From Peribacillus frigoritolerans (lineage in GTDB: Bacteria > Bacillota > Bacilli > Bacillales > DSM-1321): DNA of 64,000 bases. The stretch lies in assembly GCF_001636405.1 (NCBI RefSeq), contig NZ_KV440950.1:3638778-3702777 (forward strand), given 5' to 3'. The translations under genes and the position numbers were made by a program. Numbering within the stretch: the first letter of the stretch is position 1; each line of letters opens with the position of its first letter. Below, piece by piece: positions 53,041 through 62,236 of the stretch. The notes under the pieces were generated by a model. The model made no database searches, was not told where the DNA came from, and worked only from the letters and a program-made list of their open reading frames with translations.

Positions 53041-53790
53041 TTACTTCATTATTTTCGGTTCCTTTACTGCTGAGATCATTAAAAACATGGGCCTTCGATT
53101 TTCATCTTTCATTTCAGGAACACTTTTTAACATGTCATCAGAAGGCATCGGTTCCTTTACTGCCTTTATGCTGAAACCAGCACCAATCAAGTCAGTCATA
53201 TATGTTGAAATCGTTCGATGATACTTTACTACGTTTTCGGTTAAGAAGGTTGTTTCTCTCACACCTTCGTACTGATAGTTGTCAACTGGCCAATGCATAT
53301 GATTTCCGTGATCATCGTCATACCAAGCTTGTTCATTTCGAGAAGTGAAGATTGGATGTTCAACCGAGAAAACAAAAGTGCCTCCAGGCTTTAAACAATC
53401 ATGGACCTTTTTGCAGATTGCCTCATATGACTCAATGTAATGAAAAGCCAAGGAACTGATAACCACATCAAATTCAGAGCCGGAAAAATCGATATCTTCA
53501 ATCGGCATTTTAATATATGAAATACAAGGGTCATCCGTTTTTTCACGTGCTCTTTGAAGCATATTGTCCGAAATATCGACACCAACGACGGAACTTGCCT
53601 GTTGCTCACGGGCAAATCGGCAATGCCAGCCGAAACCGCAGCCCAAATCAAGTACCGTTTTATTACGCAGATTTGGCATTAGCTCTTTTAATACATGCCA
53701 TTCTCCGGCAGCTTCGAGTCCTTTGACCGATCGTGGCATTTGCTCATACGCAGAAAAGAAATTTGCATCATCATATTTGTTTTGTTTCAT
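53041..53790 (-). CDS. Class I SAM-dependent methyltransferase
   Basis: 249-residue Rossmann methyltransferase. Motif I is VLDLGCGFGWHCRFAREQ, then VVGVDISDNMLQRA (motif II with the ribose-binding Asp), FDVVISSLAFHYI (motif IV) and KPGGTFVFSVEHP. Best fits the small-molecule Methyltransf_11/25 group. Acceptor unknown. ATG 53790 chosen with AGGAG ten bases upstream. An ATG six bases earlier is too close. Confidence 0.88.
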   Translation of the reverse strand: MKQNKYDDANFFSAYEQMPRSVKGLEAAGEWHVLKELMPNLRNKTVLDLGCGFGWHCRFAREQQASSVVGVDISDNMLQRAREKTDDPCISYIKMPIEDIDFSGSEFDVVISSLAFHYIESYEAICKKVHDCLKPGGTFVFSVEHPIFTSRNEQAWYDDDHGNHMHWPVDNYQYEGVRETTFLTENVVKYHRTISTYMTDLIGAGFSIKAVKEPMPSDDMLKSVPEMKDENRRPMFLMISAVKEPKIMK

Positions 53791-53816
53791 AATCATACAT
53801 CTCCTAAAATTCAAGA

Positions 53817-53857
53817 TAGCCTCCTAAGATTAATACCACATCTATTACAGGAGGCTA
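53817..53857 (-). promoter_or_regulatory. Leader hairpin of the methyltransferase gene
   Basis: TAGCCTCCT/AGGAGGCTA inverted repeat with a 23-base loop, about 30 bases upstream of the start on the minus strand. No T run. It may affect mRNA stability or hide an AGGAGG. Confidence 0.4.
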
Positions 53858-54222
53858 CCTATCTCCTTCTCACCATTTTTTTCACCTCATTATCTTGATG
53901 GTTCACTGTCCTAATACTAACACATTGCTTGTTTTCCTACCCTCCCACCTAAAGAACAAAATACTTCAAATTAGTTGTTATCCTTGATTTCAAATTGTAG
54001 GCATTAGGCCTTATCTCCTAATGTCTTTTTTAGTAATAAGTCTTTTTTACTCATCCTTAATAAGTTATCGAGAAGATAAGCAAACTATACCTTATTGCAG
54101 CTTATACGGAATCTCCCCTACCTAGGCTTATTTCTCAAAAATTACCCAGGTAGTAAGTAAAGAATACATGTTTAACCATTATTCTTAAATTGCTTAATCT
54201 AATTTAAAGGGGTGAATATATT
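53858..54222. other. Interval with one hairpin
   Basis: No gene. CTACCTAGG/CCCAGGTAG at 54118-54153 forms an imperfect stem 70 bases ahead of the phosphoesterase start. Confidence 0.35.
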
Positions 54223-56019
54223 ATGAGAATGAAAAAAGCATTTATAGGTCTCTCACTCTTATGTATGATTGTTCCTGGTATTGCCAAGTCAGCCGATTCT
54301 TTAAATTCCGTTGCTGAAAATGATCGGAGCAGTATCGTTGCAAATTGGAAATTCACAAAACAACATGTTAAAAGCGGTTCAATCGATAAAGGTAATTTAA
54401 TTATAGAAGATACAAGCAAACATGGAAATGATTTAGAGTTAGTGACGATAGGTGACCCTGCATCACCCGAATTAAAAAAAATGTTGAAATGGTCTGAAGA
54501 AGATTATTACGCTCAGGATAAAGTTGATAGCTTGAAATTCGCCAATTACGAAAACGCCCCTGCAGGAAGGTATTTTAAAACCATACGGGATGCACCTATC
54601 AATTCAGAGAATTTCGATAGGGGTTTTACCATTGAATTGGTATTTAAGATGCCAAGGAAACCCAAAAGTGCCATGGGGCTTTTTTCAAGACAAGGACAGG
54701 CGGCAGATCTTAATAAAATGGAAGGCGAGAAAAAAACCCTTTCTGCTTTATCTATATCCAGTGATCAAAAATTGCACTGGACAAGCCATCCATCCAATCT
54801 AAACTATAATGTAAGCAATTGGTCTCGTTCTTTAAATGCTGGTGAATGGTACCATTTGGCAGTTGTTAATGATGGTAGCACAACGACTCTAACTTTAAAT
54901 GGCGTTAGTGATTATGGAGAATCAGAAAAAGCCATAGGTATTGCAGCATTAAAATGTAAAGGCTGGAATATCGGCGCAACAGAGTGGGGAAATAAATTGG
55001 ATGCGCTTTTCGGAGGGAATATCCAGGAAATACGAATTGCCAATAAGGCATTAACTGAAAAAGAATGGCTAGTACAGGATGCTCGTGACGATGAACCCTT
55101 TGAAGGATCAAACAAGTCCTTCCCCATTCTAACGAATAAGAAGAATTATAATTTCCTCTTTATTCCAGATACCCAGAAATATTCAAGCCAAAATCCTGAG
55201 ATTTTCAATAGTCAAATGAACTGGATATCCAATAACACCAAGAAGAACAATATTATCATGAATACATTTGTTGGGGACATTGTCGATAGTGATTCAGAAA
55301 AACAATGGCAGAATTCGCTCAGAGCCATTTCCCTTTTGGATAAAAAGGAAATTCCATATATGATGGCGGCTGGGAATCATGACTATGCTGCCGGAGATCC
55401 TTTTTTAACACATTATGGGCCACAGCGTTTTATGAATAAAAACTACTATAAGGGGTCGGCTCCCTCTGGGTATAGCTCATATGCAATCGCTAAGGCAGGG
55501 AGTTATGAATACTTAGTTTTAATCGTGGATATGAAAAACCTGCATAAGGACTTGGAATGGTCAAAAAAAGTTCTGGAACGGCATAAAGATAAACCGACAA
55601 TCCTCGTCTCACATGATATTATTTTTCCGAAAGTTAAAGATGATAAAACCATTGCCGCCGATTCGTCCAATGGCCGGCTGATATGGGATGAACTTGTAAA
55701 GAACCATAATCAAGTGTTCATGACGGTTAATGGACATTTTTATGGGATAGCGCATCGGGTAAAACAAAACTCAGCAGGAAATGATGTCATTCAAATGCTG
55801 GTCAATTACCAAACGAATTATCGAGGGGGAAATGGCTGGCTAAGACTTGTAGAATTTGATGAAAAGAAAAATGTATTATTATTCCGTACTTATTCCCCAT
55901 ATGTTGACGGAATGACTAGGAAAGAAAAGTCCTATATTGATTATAAATTTTTAACAGGTGAAAATAATTCATTTAAATTGGATTGGGACTTTAAGCATAG
56001 ATTTAATTTCAGGGAATGA
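54223..56019 (+). CDS. Secreted calcineurin-like phosphoesterase with LamG/concanavalin-like domain
   Basis: 598-residue exported protein. Signal peptide MKKAFIGLSLLCMIVPGIAKSA. Residues about 40-280 form a LamG/jelly-roll domain (FTIELVFKMPRK, NAGEWYHLAVVNDGSTTTLT, GGNIQEIRIANKALTEKEW). Residues 300-560 are a metallophosphoesterase: IPDTQKY, TFVGDIVDSD, AAGNHDYAAG, LVSHDII and NGHFYG. The first metal motif is D-T-Q rather than D-x-H. Likely a cell-surface or secreted phosphodiesterase. Substrate unknown. ATG 54223 after AGGGGTG, with its own terminator. Confidence 0.9.
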   Translation: MRMKKAFIGLSLLCMIVPGIAKSADSLNSVAENDRSSIVANWKFTKQHVKSGSIDKGNLIIEDTSKHGNDLELVTIGDPASPELKKMLKWSEEDYYAQDKVDSLKFANYENAPAGRYFKTIRDAPINSENFDRGFTIELVFKMPRKPKSAMGLFSRQGQAADLNKMEGEKKTLSALSISSDQKLHWTSHPSNLNYNVSNWSRSLNAGEWYHLAVVNDGSTTTLTLNGVSDYGESEKAIGIAALKCKGWNIGATEWGNKLDALFGGNIQEIRIANKALTEKEWLVQDARDDEPFEGSNKSFPILTNKKNYNFLFIPDTQKYSSQNPEIFNSQMNWISNNTKKNNIIMNTFVGDIVDSDSEKQWQNSLRAISLLDKKEIPYMMAAGNHDYAAGDPFLTHYGPQRFMNKNYYKGSAPSGYSSYAIAKAGSYEYLVLIVDMKNLHKDLEWSKKVLERHKDKPTILVSHDIIFPKVKDDKTIAADSSNGRLIWDELVKNHNQVFMTVNGHFYGIAHRVKQNSAGNDVIQMLVNYQTNYRGGNGWLRLVEFDEKKNVLLFRTYSPYVDGMTRKEKSYIDYKFLTGENNSFKLDWDFKHRFNFRE

Positions 56020-56036
56020 ACAGCGCGGAAAAATCC

Positions 56037-56088
56037 AATTCCCCAGGTGTATCTGATTAACTTCATCAACCTGGGTGAATTCCTTTTA
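56037..56088 (+). terminator. Terminator of the phosphoesterase gene
   Basis: AATTCCCCAGGT pairs with ACCTGGGTGAATT (one bulge) over a 20-base loop, then CCTTTTATT. Confidence 0.65.
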
Positions 56089-56174
56089 TTGGGCTGCCCT
56101 CCTATATGTTCAGTCGTCCAAGAAGGATATACGTTCATTCATGATGATCTGAGATGCTGCTATTTTTCTAGTTT

Positions 56175-57071
56175 TCATGCTGCTTTTTTCACCACTGATT
56201 TATACTTTCCGAAACCATTAACGACAAGGACCCCCAATATCGCAATACTGCCGCCAATGACTGAAAGGGTACTAGGTACTTCCTGCAGCCAAACCCAAGC
56301 GACGAAAATGGCAATCACAGGTTCAATGTACAACAAACTGGAAACAGAACTGGCTTTTCCTAATGATAAAGCGACCGCCCAAGTTACATAACCGATGGCC
56401 GCAGGGAAAATACCAACAAAAACCGCTGATAAATGACCTTCCAAAGTAGCATGTTGAATTTCTTGAAATAGCCCAGGAAAAAATATAAAAAAGGGTATTG
56501 TACCGATCCATGTGAAGTAAGCTGTCAATTCAATCGGATTATAACGGCTAAACAGTGGCTTTTGGAAAACAAAAAACACCGCAGAAGCAATAGCTGACAT
56601 CAGTACTAAAAAAGCTCCTTCAGAAATATTCAGCGAAGGTCCTGCGGTACCTAATGTTATTAAGGTGATCCCTGTGAATCCAATTCCTAAACCAATCCAT
56701 CCGTATAGTCCGAGGCGTTCTTTTAAAACGAACGCAGCAATGATCGCGATGAAGACAGGTGCTGAACCGATCAGCATTCCAGCCGTTCCCGCCGAAACCG
56801 TTTGTTCCCCGAATGTCACCCCGATATGGTAAATACTAATGCCAATAAATGCAAGGATCGAAATCCTCAACAAATCCTCTTTTTTAGGGAGTCGAAATTT
56901 CACCCCAGGCCAGAGAGCATAAAGGATAAAAACTCCTGATGCTATAAGATAACGAACAAGTACCAAATGACCGGCTGAATATCCGCCATGCAAGCTTGCA
57001 CGAATAGCAGCGAATGTAGAGCCCCAAATAATAACTGTTATAGATGCCAATAAAAATGCCTTTGTGTTCAA
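56175..57071 (-). CDS. EamA family (DMT superfamily) transporter
   Basis: 298-residue exporter with ten TM segments in two EamA repeats: FLLASITVIIWGSTFAAIRA at the start and a second repeat from GAFLVLMSAIASAVFF. Conserved PVFIAIIAAFVLKERLGLYG ends the first half and EPVIAIFVAWVWLQE the second. Probably exports an amino acid or metabolite. The start is TTG 57071 after GGGAGG. Single gene. Confidence 0.9.
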   Translation of the reverse strand: MNTKAFLLASITVIIWGSTFAAIRASLHGGYSAGHLVLVRYLIASGVFILYALWPGVKFRLPKKEDLLRISILAFIGISIYHIGVTFGEQTVSAGTAGMLIGSAPVFIAIIAAFVLKERLGLYGWIGLGIGFTGITLITLGTAGPSLNISEGAFLVLMSAIASAVFFVFQKPLFSRYNPIELTAYFTWIGTIPFFIFFPGLFQEIQHATLEGHLSAVFVGIFPAAIGYVTWAVALSLGKASSVSSLLYIEPVIAIFVAWVWLQEVPSTLSVIGGSIAILGVLVVNGFGKYKSVVKKAA

Positions 57072-57279
57072 AACCTATTCCTCCCAACCATCCCTATAAA
57101 TTGAAGGTATCATGGATACGTGAGAACTTCAATAAAATTTCTATCTCGCTGTGAAGTATCACAGTAAAAAACGAATTAGAGTACAGTCTGAGTTGTAATC
57201 ATCGCTGAAAAAATTCTATTACATTTGGGATTGGATTTGAAATCTTTGTTTAAAGATGGATCAGGTTTGAAAAGCATGT

Positions 57280-57319
57280 TAAACCAAAGGTGCTTCGTAT
57301 AGGAAGCACCTTTGGTTTA
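57280..57319. terminator. Perfect 17-bp-arm hairpin
   Basis: TAAACCAAAGGTGCTTC and its exact complement around six bases. No T run of note. Possible bidirectional terminator or small repeat. Confidence 0.5.
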
Positions 57320-57378
57320 GACTGGAGACAAACTCGATATTAAGATTGCCTATATTTTTTTGAGTGAGTGTAAAATAT

Positions 57379-57511
57379 GAACGTTAATTTCCACTCCAGG
57401 CACTCGCTTTCCGCGGGCGGTCCGGGAGCCTCCTCGGCGCTCTTGCGCCTGTGGGGTCTCCCTTGGACGCGCTTTTCCCGCAGGAGTCTCGTACCTTCCG
57501 TTCCAATCAAC
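57379..57511. repeat. GC-rich 134-bp dispersed repeat, copy 3
   Basis: GAACGTTAATTTCCACTCCA to CCGTTCCAATCAAC. Nearly identical to the copy at 51863 and in the same orientation, one base shorter in the GC-rich middle. Confidence 0.85.
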
Positions 57512-57669
57512 TTTGTTTATAAATTCAAATGGAAACCCTTTTGTCTACAAACTTGTTTACAATTACCTTTCCCAAATTTAAGCTTACTTGAAATATTGGC
57601 TTGAGGCTTTTACACTGTAACCGTTTTGTGCTGTAATACTGAAAAATAACGTTTAAAGTGTAAATTTAA

Positions 57670-58494
57670 TTAATTATTTTCAGGTTTCCAAGATGAAAAG
57701 CGTCTTTCAATAATGCCTAAAAATGAAGTAAGAATGATTCCCGTAATCGTAATGACTAACACGCCAACAAACATGCGATCTGTTTGTAGATTTTGACCAT
57801 TGCTTGTCAATTGGTATCCGATACCAGCTGTCGAAGCGAATAATTCACCTACAACCACTGCAATTAATCCTTGACCTATACCTAAGCGAATACCGTTTAA
57901 AAGGAATGGTACCGTCGAAGGCAATGCAATTGTTTTAAAAATTTGAAATTCACTTGCACTAAATGTCCTTGCTGCTTTTATTAAGTTTTGATCTAATGTT
58001 AACATAGCTTTTTGAGCGCTCATCACTATTGGAAAGAAGGCCATCAAAAATACGATAACAATTTTTGATGCTGGCCCTATTCCGAATGCAATGATGATCA
58101 CTGGTAATAGGGCGACTTTAGGAGTTACATATAATCCTGAAATGAAAGGGTTAACCACTGCATTAAAGGTAGAGTTCCAACCTGATAACACACCTATTGG
58201 GATTCCAATAAGTATGGCTAAAACAAAGCCTGAAACAAATTCGTAACCACTTACCTTCATATTTTCCCAAAAGGAAACTTCTTGGACCATTAAAACTGCC
58301 GCTTGTGCAATTTCAATTGGTGAGCTTATGAACAATGGATTTATCCATTCATTTTGAGAGGCAGTTTCCCAAAGCAACAGGAATAGTAAAACAGAAGCAA
58401 CACTGATAAAAAATGACTTTTTTTCTTTTTTCATTTTCTTCGCCTTTTTTATCTTTTGCTTTGATTGTGTAAGTTCTATCGTACCCTTCGTCAT
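57670..58494 (-). CDS. ABC transporter permease, SsuC/TauC family
   Basis: 274-residue inner-membrane permease with six TM segments and the EAA-type loop AARTFSASEFQIFKTIALPS. The closing GIGYQLTSNGQNLQTDRMFV is typical of nitrate/sulfonate/taurine-type permeases. Basic N-terminus. Third gene of a binding protein-ATPase-permease operon. ATG 58494 after AAAGGAG. Confidence 0.92.
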   Translation of the reverse strand: MTKGTIELTQSKQKIKKAKKMKKEKKSFFISVASVLLFLLLWETASQNEWINPLFISSPIEIAQAAVLMVQEVSFWENMKVSGYEFVSGFVLAILIGIPIGVLSGWNSTFNAVVNPFISGLYVTPKVALLPVIIIAFGIGPASKIVIVFLMAFFPIVMSAQKAMLTLDQNLIKAARTFSASEFQIFKTIALPSTVPFLLNGIRLGIGQGLIAVVVGELFASTAGIGYQLTSNGQNLQTDRMFVGVLVITITGIILTSFLGIIERRFSSWKPENN

Positions 58495-58515
58495 AGTGTT
58501 CTCCTTTCACATTAA

Positions 58516-59331
58516 TTATATCTCTTTATTATCGAAACCTTGTTTAGAAGACTCCTGTTCAATAATGGACCAAATATGATCTACAAACTCTAAAAATTCC
58601 GGGCTGCGCTTCACATGGAGATCTCTTGGTCTAGGTATATCAACATCAACAACCTCCACTACACGTCCTGGTCTTGCCCCAAAAACAAAAACTCTATCAG
58701 CTAAAAATACCGCTTCATCAATTTGGTGTGTAATGAAAAGACTTGTCTTTTTTGTCTCATCCCATATTCTAAGTAACTCACCTTGCATAAATTCCCTAGT
58801 TTGTGCGTCCAATGCCGAAAATGGTTCATCCAATAATATTAATGATGGGTTTACCGTTAATGCCCGGGCCAAGTTTACCCGTTGCTGCATCCCACCTGAC
58901 AATTCATGTGGATAATGATTTTCATAACCTTTTAAACCGACCATTTCAATAAATTCTTTAGCCTCTTTCTTTTTCTCTGCGGTTATTTGCTTTAACAGTT
59001 CAACTCCATAAAGAACATTTTCCAAAACAGTTCTCCAAGGTAATAGACTCGGGTTTTGAAAAACCATTGCCCTGTCCTTGCCGGGACCATCAATTTTTTG
59101 CTGATCTAATAGTATTTCTCCCTTACTTGGCTTTAGCAATCCAACTACAGTATTTAAAAAAGTGGTTTTTCCACAGCCGCTCGGCCCAACAATACATATA
59201 AATTCACCATCTTTAATATTTAAATTTATATTCTGCAGGGCCATCACTTCTGCACCAGTTTTATTGTTTACGTAAGTAACGTCTAAAAAACGAGTAGACA
59301 ATTTAAAGTTATCCAGTTGTGCATTTTCCAT
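58516..59331 (-). CDS. ABC transporter ATP-binding protein, SsuB/TauB family
   Basis: 271-residue ATPase. Walker A GPSGCGKTTF, signature LSGGMQQRVNLARAL, Walker B LILLDEPFSALD and switch His in FITHQIDEAVFLADRV. Energises uptake by the adjacent permease. Start probably ATG 59331; the upstream ATG 59343 lies directly on the Shine-Dalgarno sequence. Confidence 0.93.
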   Translation of the reverse strand: MENAQLDNFKLSTRFLDVTYVNNKTGAEVMALQNINLNIKDGEFICIVGPSGCGKTTFLNTVVGLLKPSKGEILLDQQKIDGPGKDRAMVFQNPSLLPWRTVLENVLYGVELLKQITAEKKKEAKEFIEMVGLKGYENHYPHELSGGMQQRVNLARALTVNPSLILLDEPFSALDAQTREFMQGELLRIWDETKKTSLFITHQIDEAVFLADRVFVFGARPGRVVEVVDVDIPRPRDLHVKRSPEFLEFVDHIWSIIEQESSKQGFDNKEI

Positions 59332-59359
59332 CTTACCTATCATCTCCTTTCCATTCTAA

Positions 59360-60421
59360 TTATTTTTTAAAAGCCTCTTCTATATAACTATTTGTCCAAA
59401 TAACATCTTCAGTTGTATCCTGTTTAGTAGAAACGCCTGATATCTTGCCAAATTCAACTAATGGATCCTGGGCATTATCCCAAGCCTCTTGATTCATTTC
59501 TCCATAGCCTTTAAAAGTGTTTTTCAATCCGATTAGTGATTCCTCTAGGATATCTACATCAATTCCATCAAAATAAGATTCGATTGATTCGGCTGCCTCT
59601 CTTGGGTTATTACGTGTGAATTCCATACCTTTCCCTATTGCCCGAACCACTTTCAAAGATGTTTCGTGATTTTCTTCTAAATATTCTTTTTTAGCAAATA
59701 CAGCTTCCCAGACCATATTCCCATACATTGGCTCTTCACTTGTATTGATTACAATGTCTCCTATATCTTTACTTTCCGCTTGTAAACCCATTGGGGGTGA
59801 TGCTATTCCCCCGTCAACAATCCCCTCCTGCATACCGCCAATCTTCGATCCATCTCCTGCTAATTTGACGGTTTTTAGAGTATTGGGATCAACTCCATGC
59901 ATTTGCATTAAATGACGGGTGTATACGTCTCCAGAATCTCCAACAAGGTTTGTACCAATAGTTGCGCCTTTCAATGAAGCCACTCTATCTTCAAGTGATG
60001 AGTCTTTAGAAACATTCTTTTTCTTTTGATATTGTTTAGAGAGTGTAATTTGATAGGTTAGCGCAGAATTTAAAGATTGAATTGCCAATAAATCTTCACC
60101 TTTGTCAAGAGGAGTAAACATACTTCGAGGACCCGAGACCGCAAACTGAGCTTCGCCTGATAATACAGAAGCGATTACTTGTGCTCCTCCACCACCAGAA
60201 ACAATTTCAGCTTCAATTCCTTCCTTTTCAAAAAAGCCTTGCTCTATTGCTACATACAATGGGGCAACCGACAATAATCGTGCAGGTTCCGTAAAAGTAA
60301 GCTTAACCGCTTTTCCTCCTGAATCCCCTTTGTTTTCTGTAGTTGTTTCGTCACTTGGACCGCATGCAGATACTATTAACACCAAACAAAGCAGAACGAA
60401 CGCCAATTTATTCTTAAACAT
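59360..60421 (-). CDS. ABC transporter substrate-binding lipoprotein, NMT1/SsuA-like
   Basis: 353-residue lipoprotein with lipobox LIVSACG (Cys20). The NMT1/ThiY-SsuA fold starts LTFTEPARLLSVAPLYVAIE, followed by FFEKEGIEAEIVSGGG and IGTNLVGDSGDVYTRHLMQM. Family members bind aliphatic sulfonates, taurine, nitrate or thiamine precursors. The ligand here is not decided by sequence. First gene of the operon. ATG 60421 after AGGGAGG. No riboswitch was recognised upstream. Confidence 0.9.
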   Translation of the reverse strand: MFKNKLAFVLLCLVLIVSACGPSDETTTENKGDSGGKAVKLTFTEPARLLSVAPLYVAIEQGFFEKEGIEAEIVSGGGGAQVIASVLSGEAQFAVSGPRSMFTPLDKGEDLLAIQSLNSALTYQITLSKQYQKKKNVSKDSSLEDRVASLKGATIGTNLVGDSGDVYTRHLMQMHGVDPNTLKTVKLAGDGSKIGGMQEGIVDGGIASPPMGLQAESKDIGDIVINTSEEPMYGNMVWEAVFAKKEYLEENHETSLKVVRAIGKGMEFTRNNPREAAESIESYFDGIDVDILEESLIGLKNTFKGYGEMNQEAWDNAQDPLVEFGKISGVSTKQDTTEDVIWTNSYIEEAFKK

Positions 60422-60602
60422 ATTACTTACCTCCCTAAATCAAATATTTTTAACATTTCATTCACTAACTAACTATATTCCTCCTCTATTTTAGTTTTAT
60501 ATACCAAACATAATTTCATATACACATCAATTCTAAATCAACTGTCCCATTTGGGTCAATTATAATTTTTGAAAATTTAGATAATTCGGTGGATTCCAAC
60601 AC

Positions 60603-60634
60603 AAAAAAACACTCATTTAAAATCATGAGTGCCC
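60603..60634 (-). terminator. Terminator of the DUF1796 gene
   Basis: CACTCA/TGAGTG stem with seven T on the minus strand. Confidence 0.65.
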
Positions 60635-60728
60635 TTTAACTCTTGAGATATAACCTTCTGTCAAATAAAGAAAAAAACTTAATGCTTCAGCAATTTTAAA
60701 GATTACAATATAAGAATCGAAGTCAGTA

Positions 60729-61479
60729 CTAAGAATATGTTTTTGTTAAGGTTAGCCCATTATACACATAATCCCACATTGAATCATCATTAGGACCATC
60801 GCTGGGTACTTGCACTGTACAAATGCCCTTGATTCCCCAGTCGATTTCATTAATATCCTTCAAGCCAGCTATTGGATCAAGGAAGAGGATATTAAATTTC
60901 CCCTGTATCATTTCAGACAAGACGGATTGCAATTCCACCGCTTCGCGAACGGAAACTGCCCCCCACCTAACAAATAAGATGGAATTGCTATTTGAAATTA
61001 TTTCAATAAACTTATTTATTCGGTAATTGAGTTTTTCTTTGTAAGCAGGGTAAAGATGAGTCCAATGCTGGTTGGGTATTATTGGGAAATCATGAACTGA
61101 AATAATATTATAATAGGTATCTTGGATAAAATGCGCGTTTTGCTGCTTGCCGCCCTCATCAGAAAAAACCATCTCCATCATCAAGATAAGAAGCGATGCC
61201 ATCTACCTGCTTCATATTCTTAAGATCCATAAATCCGACAAATCTGTTCTTCAATATTCTGCTTACATCCGGGAGTGAATTAGATACAACCCAATCAAGT
61301 GGAAATGAAAACCGCCTTAAATTATGCCGCCTTAAATTAAGGGAAGGTCCACACCAGCTGCCAAGGCTAATGATTACATCATAAGATCCTTTTATTTCTT
61401 GTAATTTCAATTCAGTCATCCTCTCTACTAATTTCCCTATTTCATCAAGGTAACTAATTTTATTTCCAGTCTTTTTCAC
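60729..61479 (-). pseudogene. DUF1796 papain-like cysteine peptidase, frameshifted
   Basis: Two overlapping frames form one DUF1796 protein of about 245 residues. The first starts at ATG 61479 and has YDVIISLGSWCGPSLNLRRH (putative catalytic Cys), RRFSFPLDWVVSN and GFMDLKNMKQ, ending at 61159. The second supplies VFSDEGGKQQNAHFIQDTYY, ISVHDFP, ILFVRWGAVS and GIKGICTVQV to 60729. The shift lies in the GATGGAGATGGTTTTTT region at about 61160-61195. Family members are thought to be intracellular cysteine peptidases. Real decay or a one-base error. Confidence 0.8.
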
Positions 61480-61510
61480 TTTGTTCTGGAATTATATACA
61501 CAATCCAGCC

Positions 61511-61621
61511 TTAACGAATTTTCAGTTCATCAGCCATTACTTCGGCGGTTTCTTTATCCGGAAATGTACCTGTTATTAAGCGGAAACGGTTATTTTCAGC
61601 GTTAATTATTTTTTCTCTCAT
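61511..61621 (-). CDS. SPOR-like micro-ORF, 36 residues
   Basis: ATG at 61621 follows a textbook AAGGAGG with eight-base spacing. The product MREKIINAENNRFRLITGTF plus PDKETAEVMADELKIR resembles one half of a SPOR-type or phage-amidase C-terminal repeat (pattern YRVVTGSFKDKENAEKQ). No signal peptide. Either a free-standing mini-domain or the start of a truncated gene. The strong start signal argues that it is translated. Confidence 0.5.
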   Translation of the reverse strand: MREKIINAENNRFRLITGTFPDKETAEVMADELKIR

Positions 61622-61740
61622 AGCTTGTACCTCCTTTTTTATATCTTATGAAGCTTCATGGAAATCTGTAGTACTTAATAGATTACTAACAGCCCTTTTT
61701 ATGTACATGAAATATAAAAGAAGCCCTACTTTGATAAAGT

Positions 61741-61784
61741 GGACTTGTTGGGGACTTGTTGGGGACTTGTTGGGAACTTGGGGG
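61741..61784. repeat. Tandem repeat, four 11-bp units GGACTTGTTGG
   Basis: Three exact units followed by a fourth degenerate one (GAACTTGGGGG). It sits in a non-coding interval. Confidence 0.85.
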
Positions 61785-61879
61785 ATTATTGGAAATGCAA
61801 AAGAAAATTATGGAGAAGTGAATGACTATCTAAATATTGTCCCCTTTCCACCTTTTATTGTAGGGTCAATAATCTTTTT

Positions 61880-62039
61880 CTAACTCCTCATTCGCTTGAT
61901 TATATCACCCACTTCAAGGGCAAGATGCCTAAGCCCTCTTGCTTCAGGATAAGTTGGACAATTGGGGCTATAAGGAAAAAGAGAACAATTCCAGCTGATA
62001 TTCCCCTCCGACCACTTTGGGTATCGGTATGACCTTAAA
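61880..62039 (-). pseudogene. Decayed VOC (YaeR-like) gene, copy A
   Basis: Minus-strand fragments FKVIP, GGEYQLELFSF and, one frame later, PNCPTYPEARGLRHLALEV followed by a premature stop at 61880. These match the middle of YaeR-type VOC proteins (QIELFSFP...SYPEAxGLRHLAFEV). The N-terminus is mostly deleted and the C-terminus missing. Related to copy B at 63807-64000. Confidence 0.75.
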
Positions 62040-62236
62040 CGAGAAGCTATGAAACTCAAAAGAGTTTTTCAATAGGTGGTGAATCAAATATTCCGAGTCA
62101 TTACTTTCTTCTTATTGAAAAATATCTCAATTTATGTCAATTGAAACCAAATTATGAGTTTGTTATCTTAGTTAATGAACAGGTCATGACTAGTTTATGT
62201 ATGAATATTAGTCACAATAAAAGGAGAGATGAAACC

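Noticed and set aside
61701-61883. 60-codon plus-strand ORF with WTCWGLVGDLLGTW
   Set aside because: It is the translation of an 11-bp tandem repeat, has no Shine-Dalgarno sequence and runs antisense into a VOC remnant.
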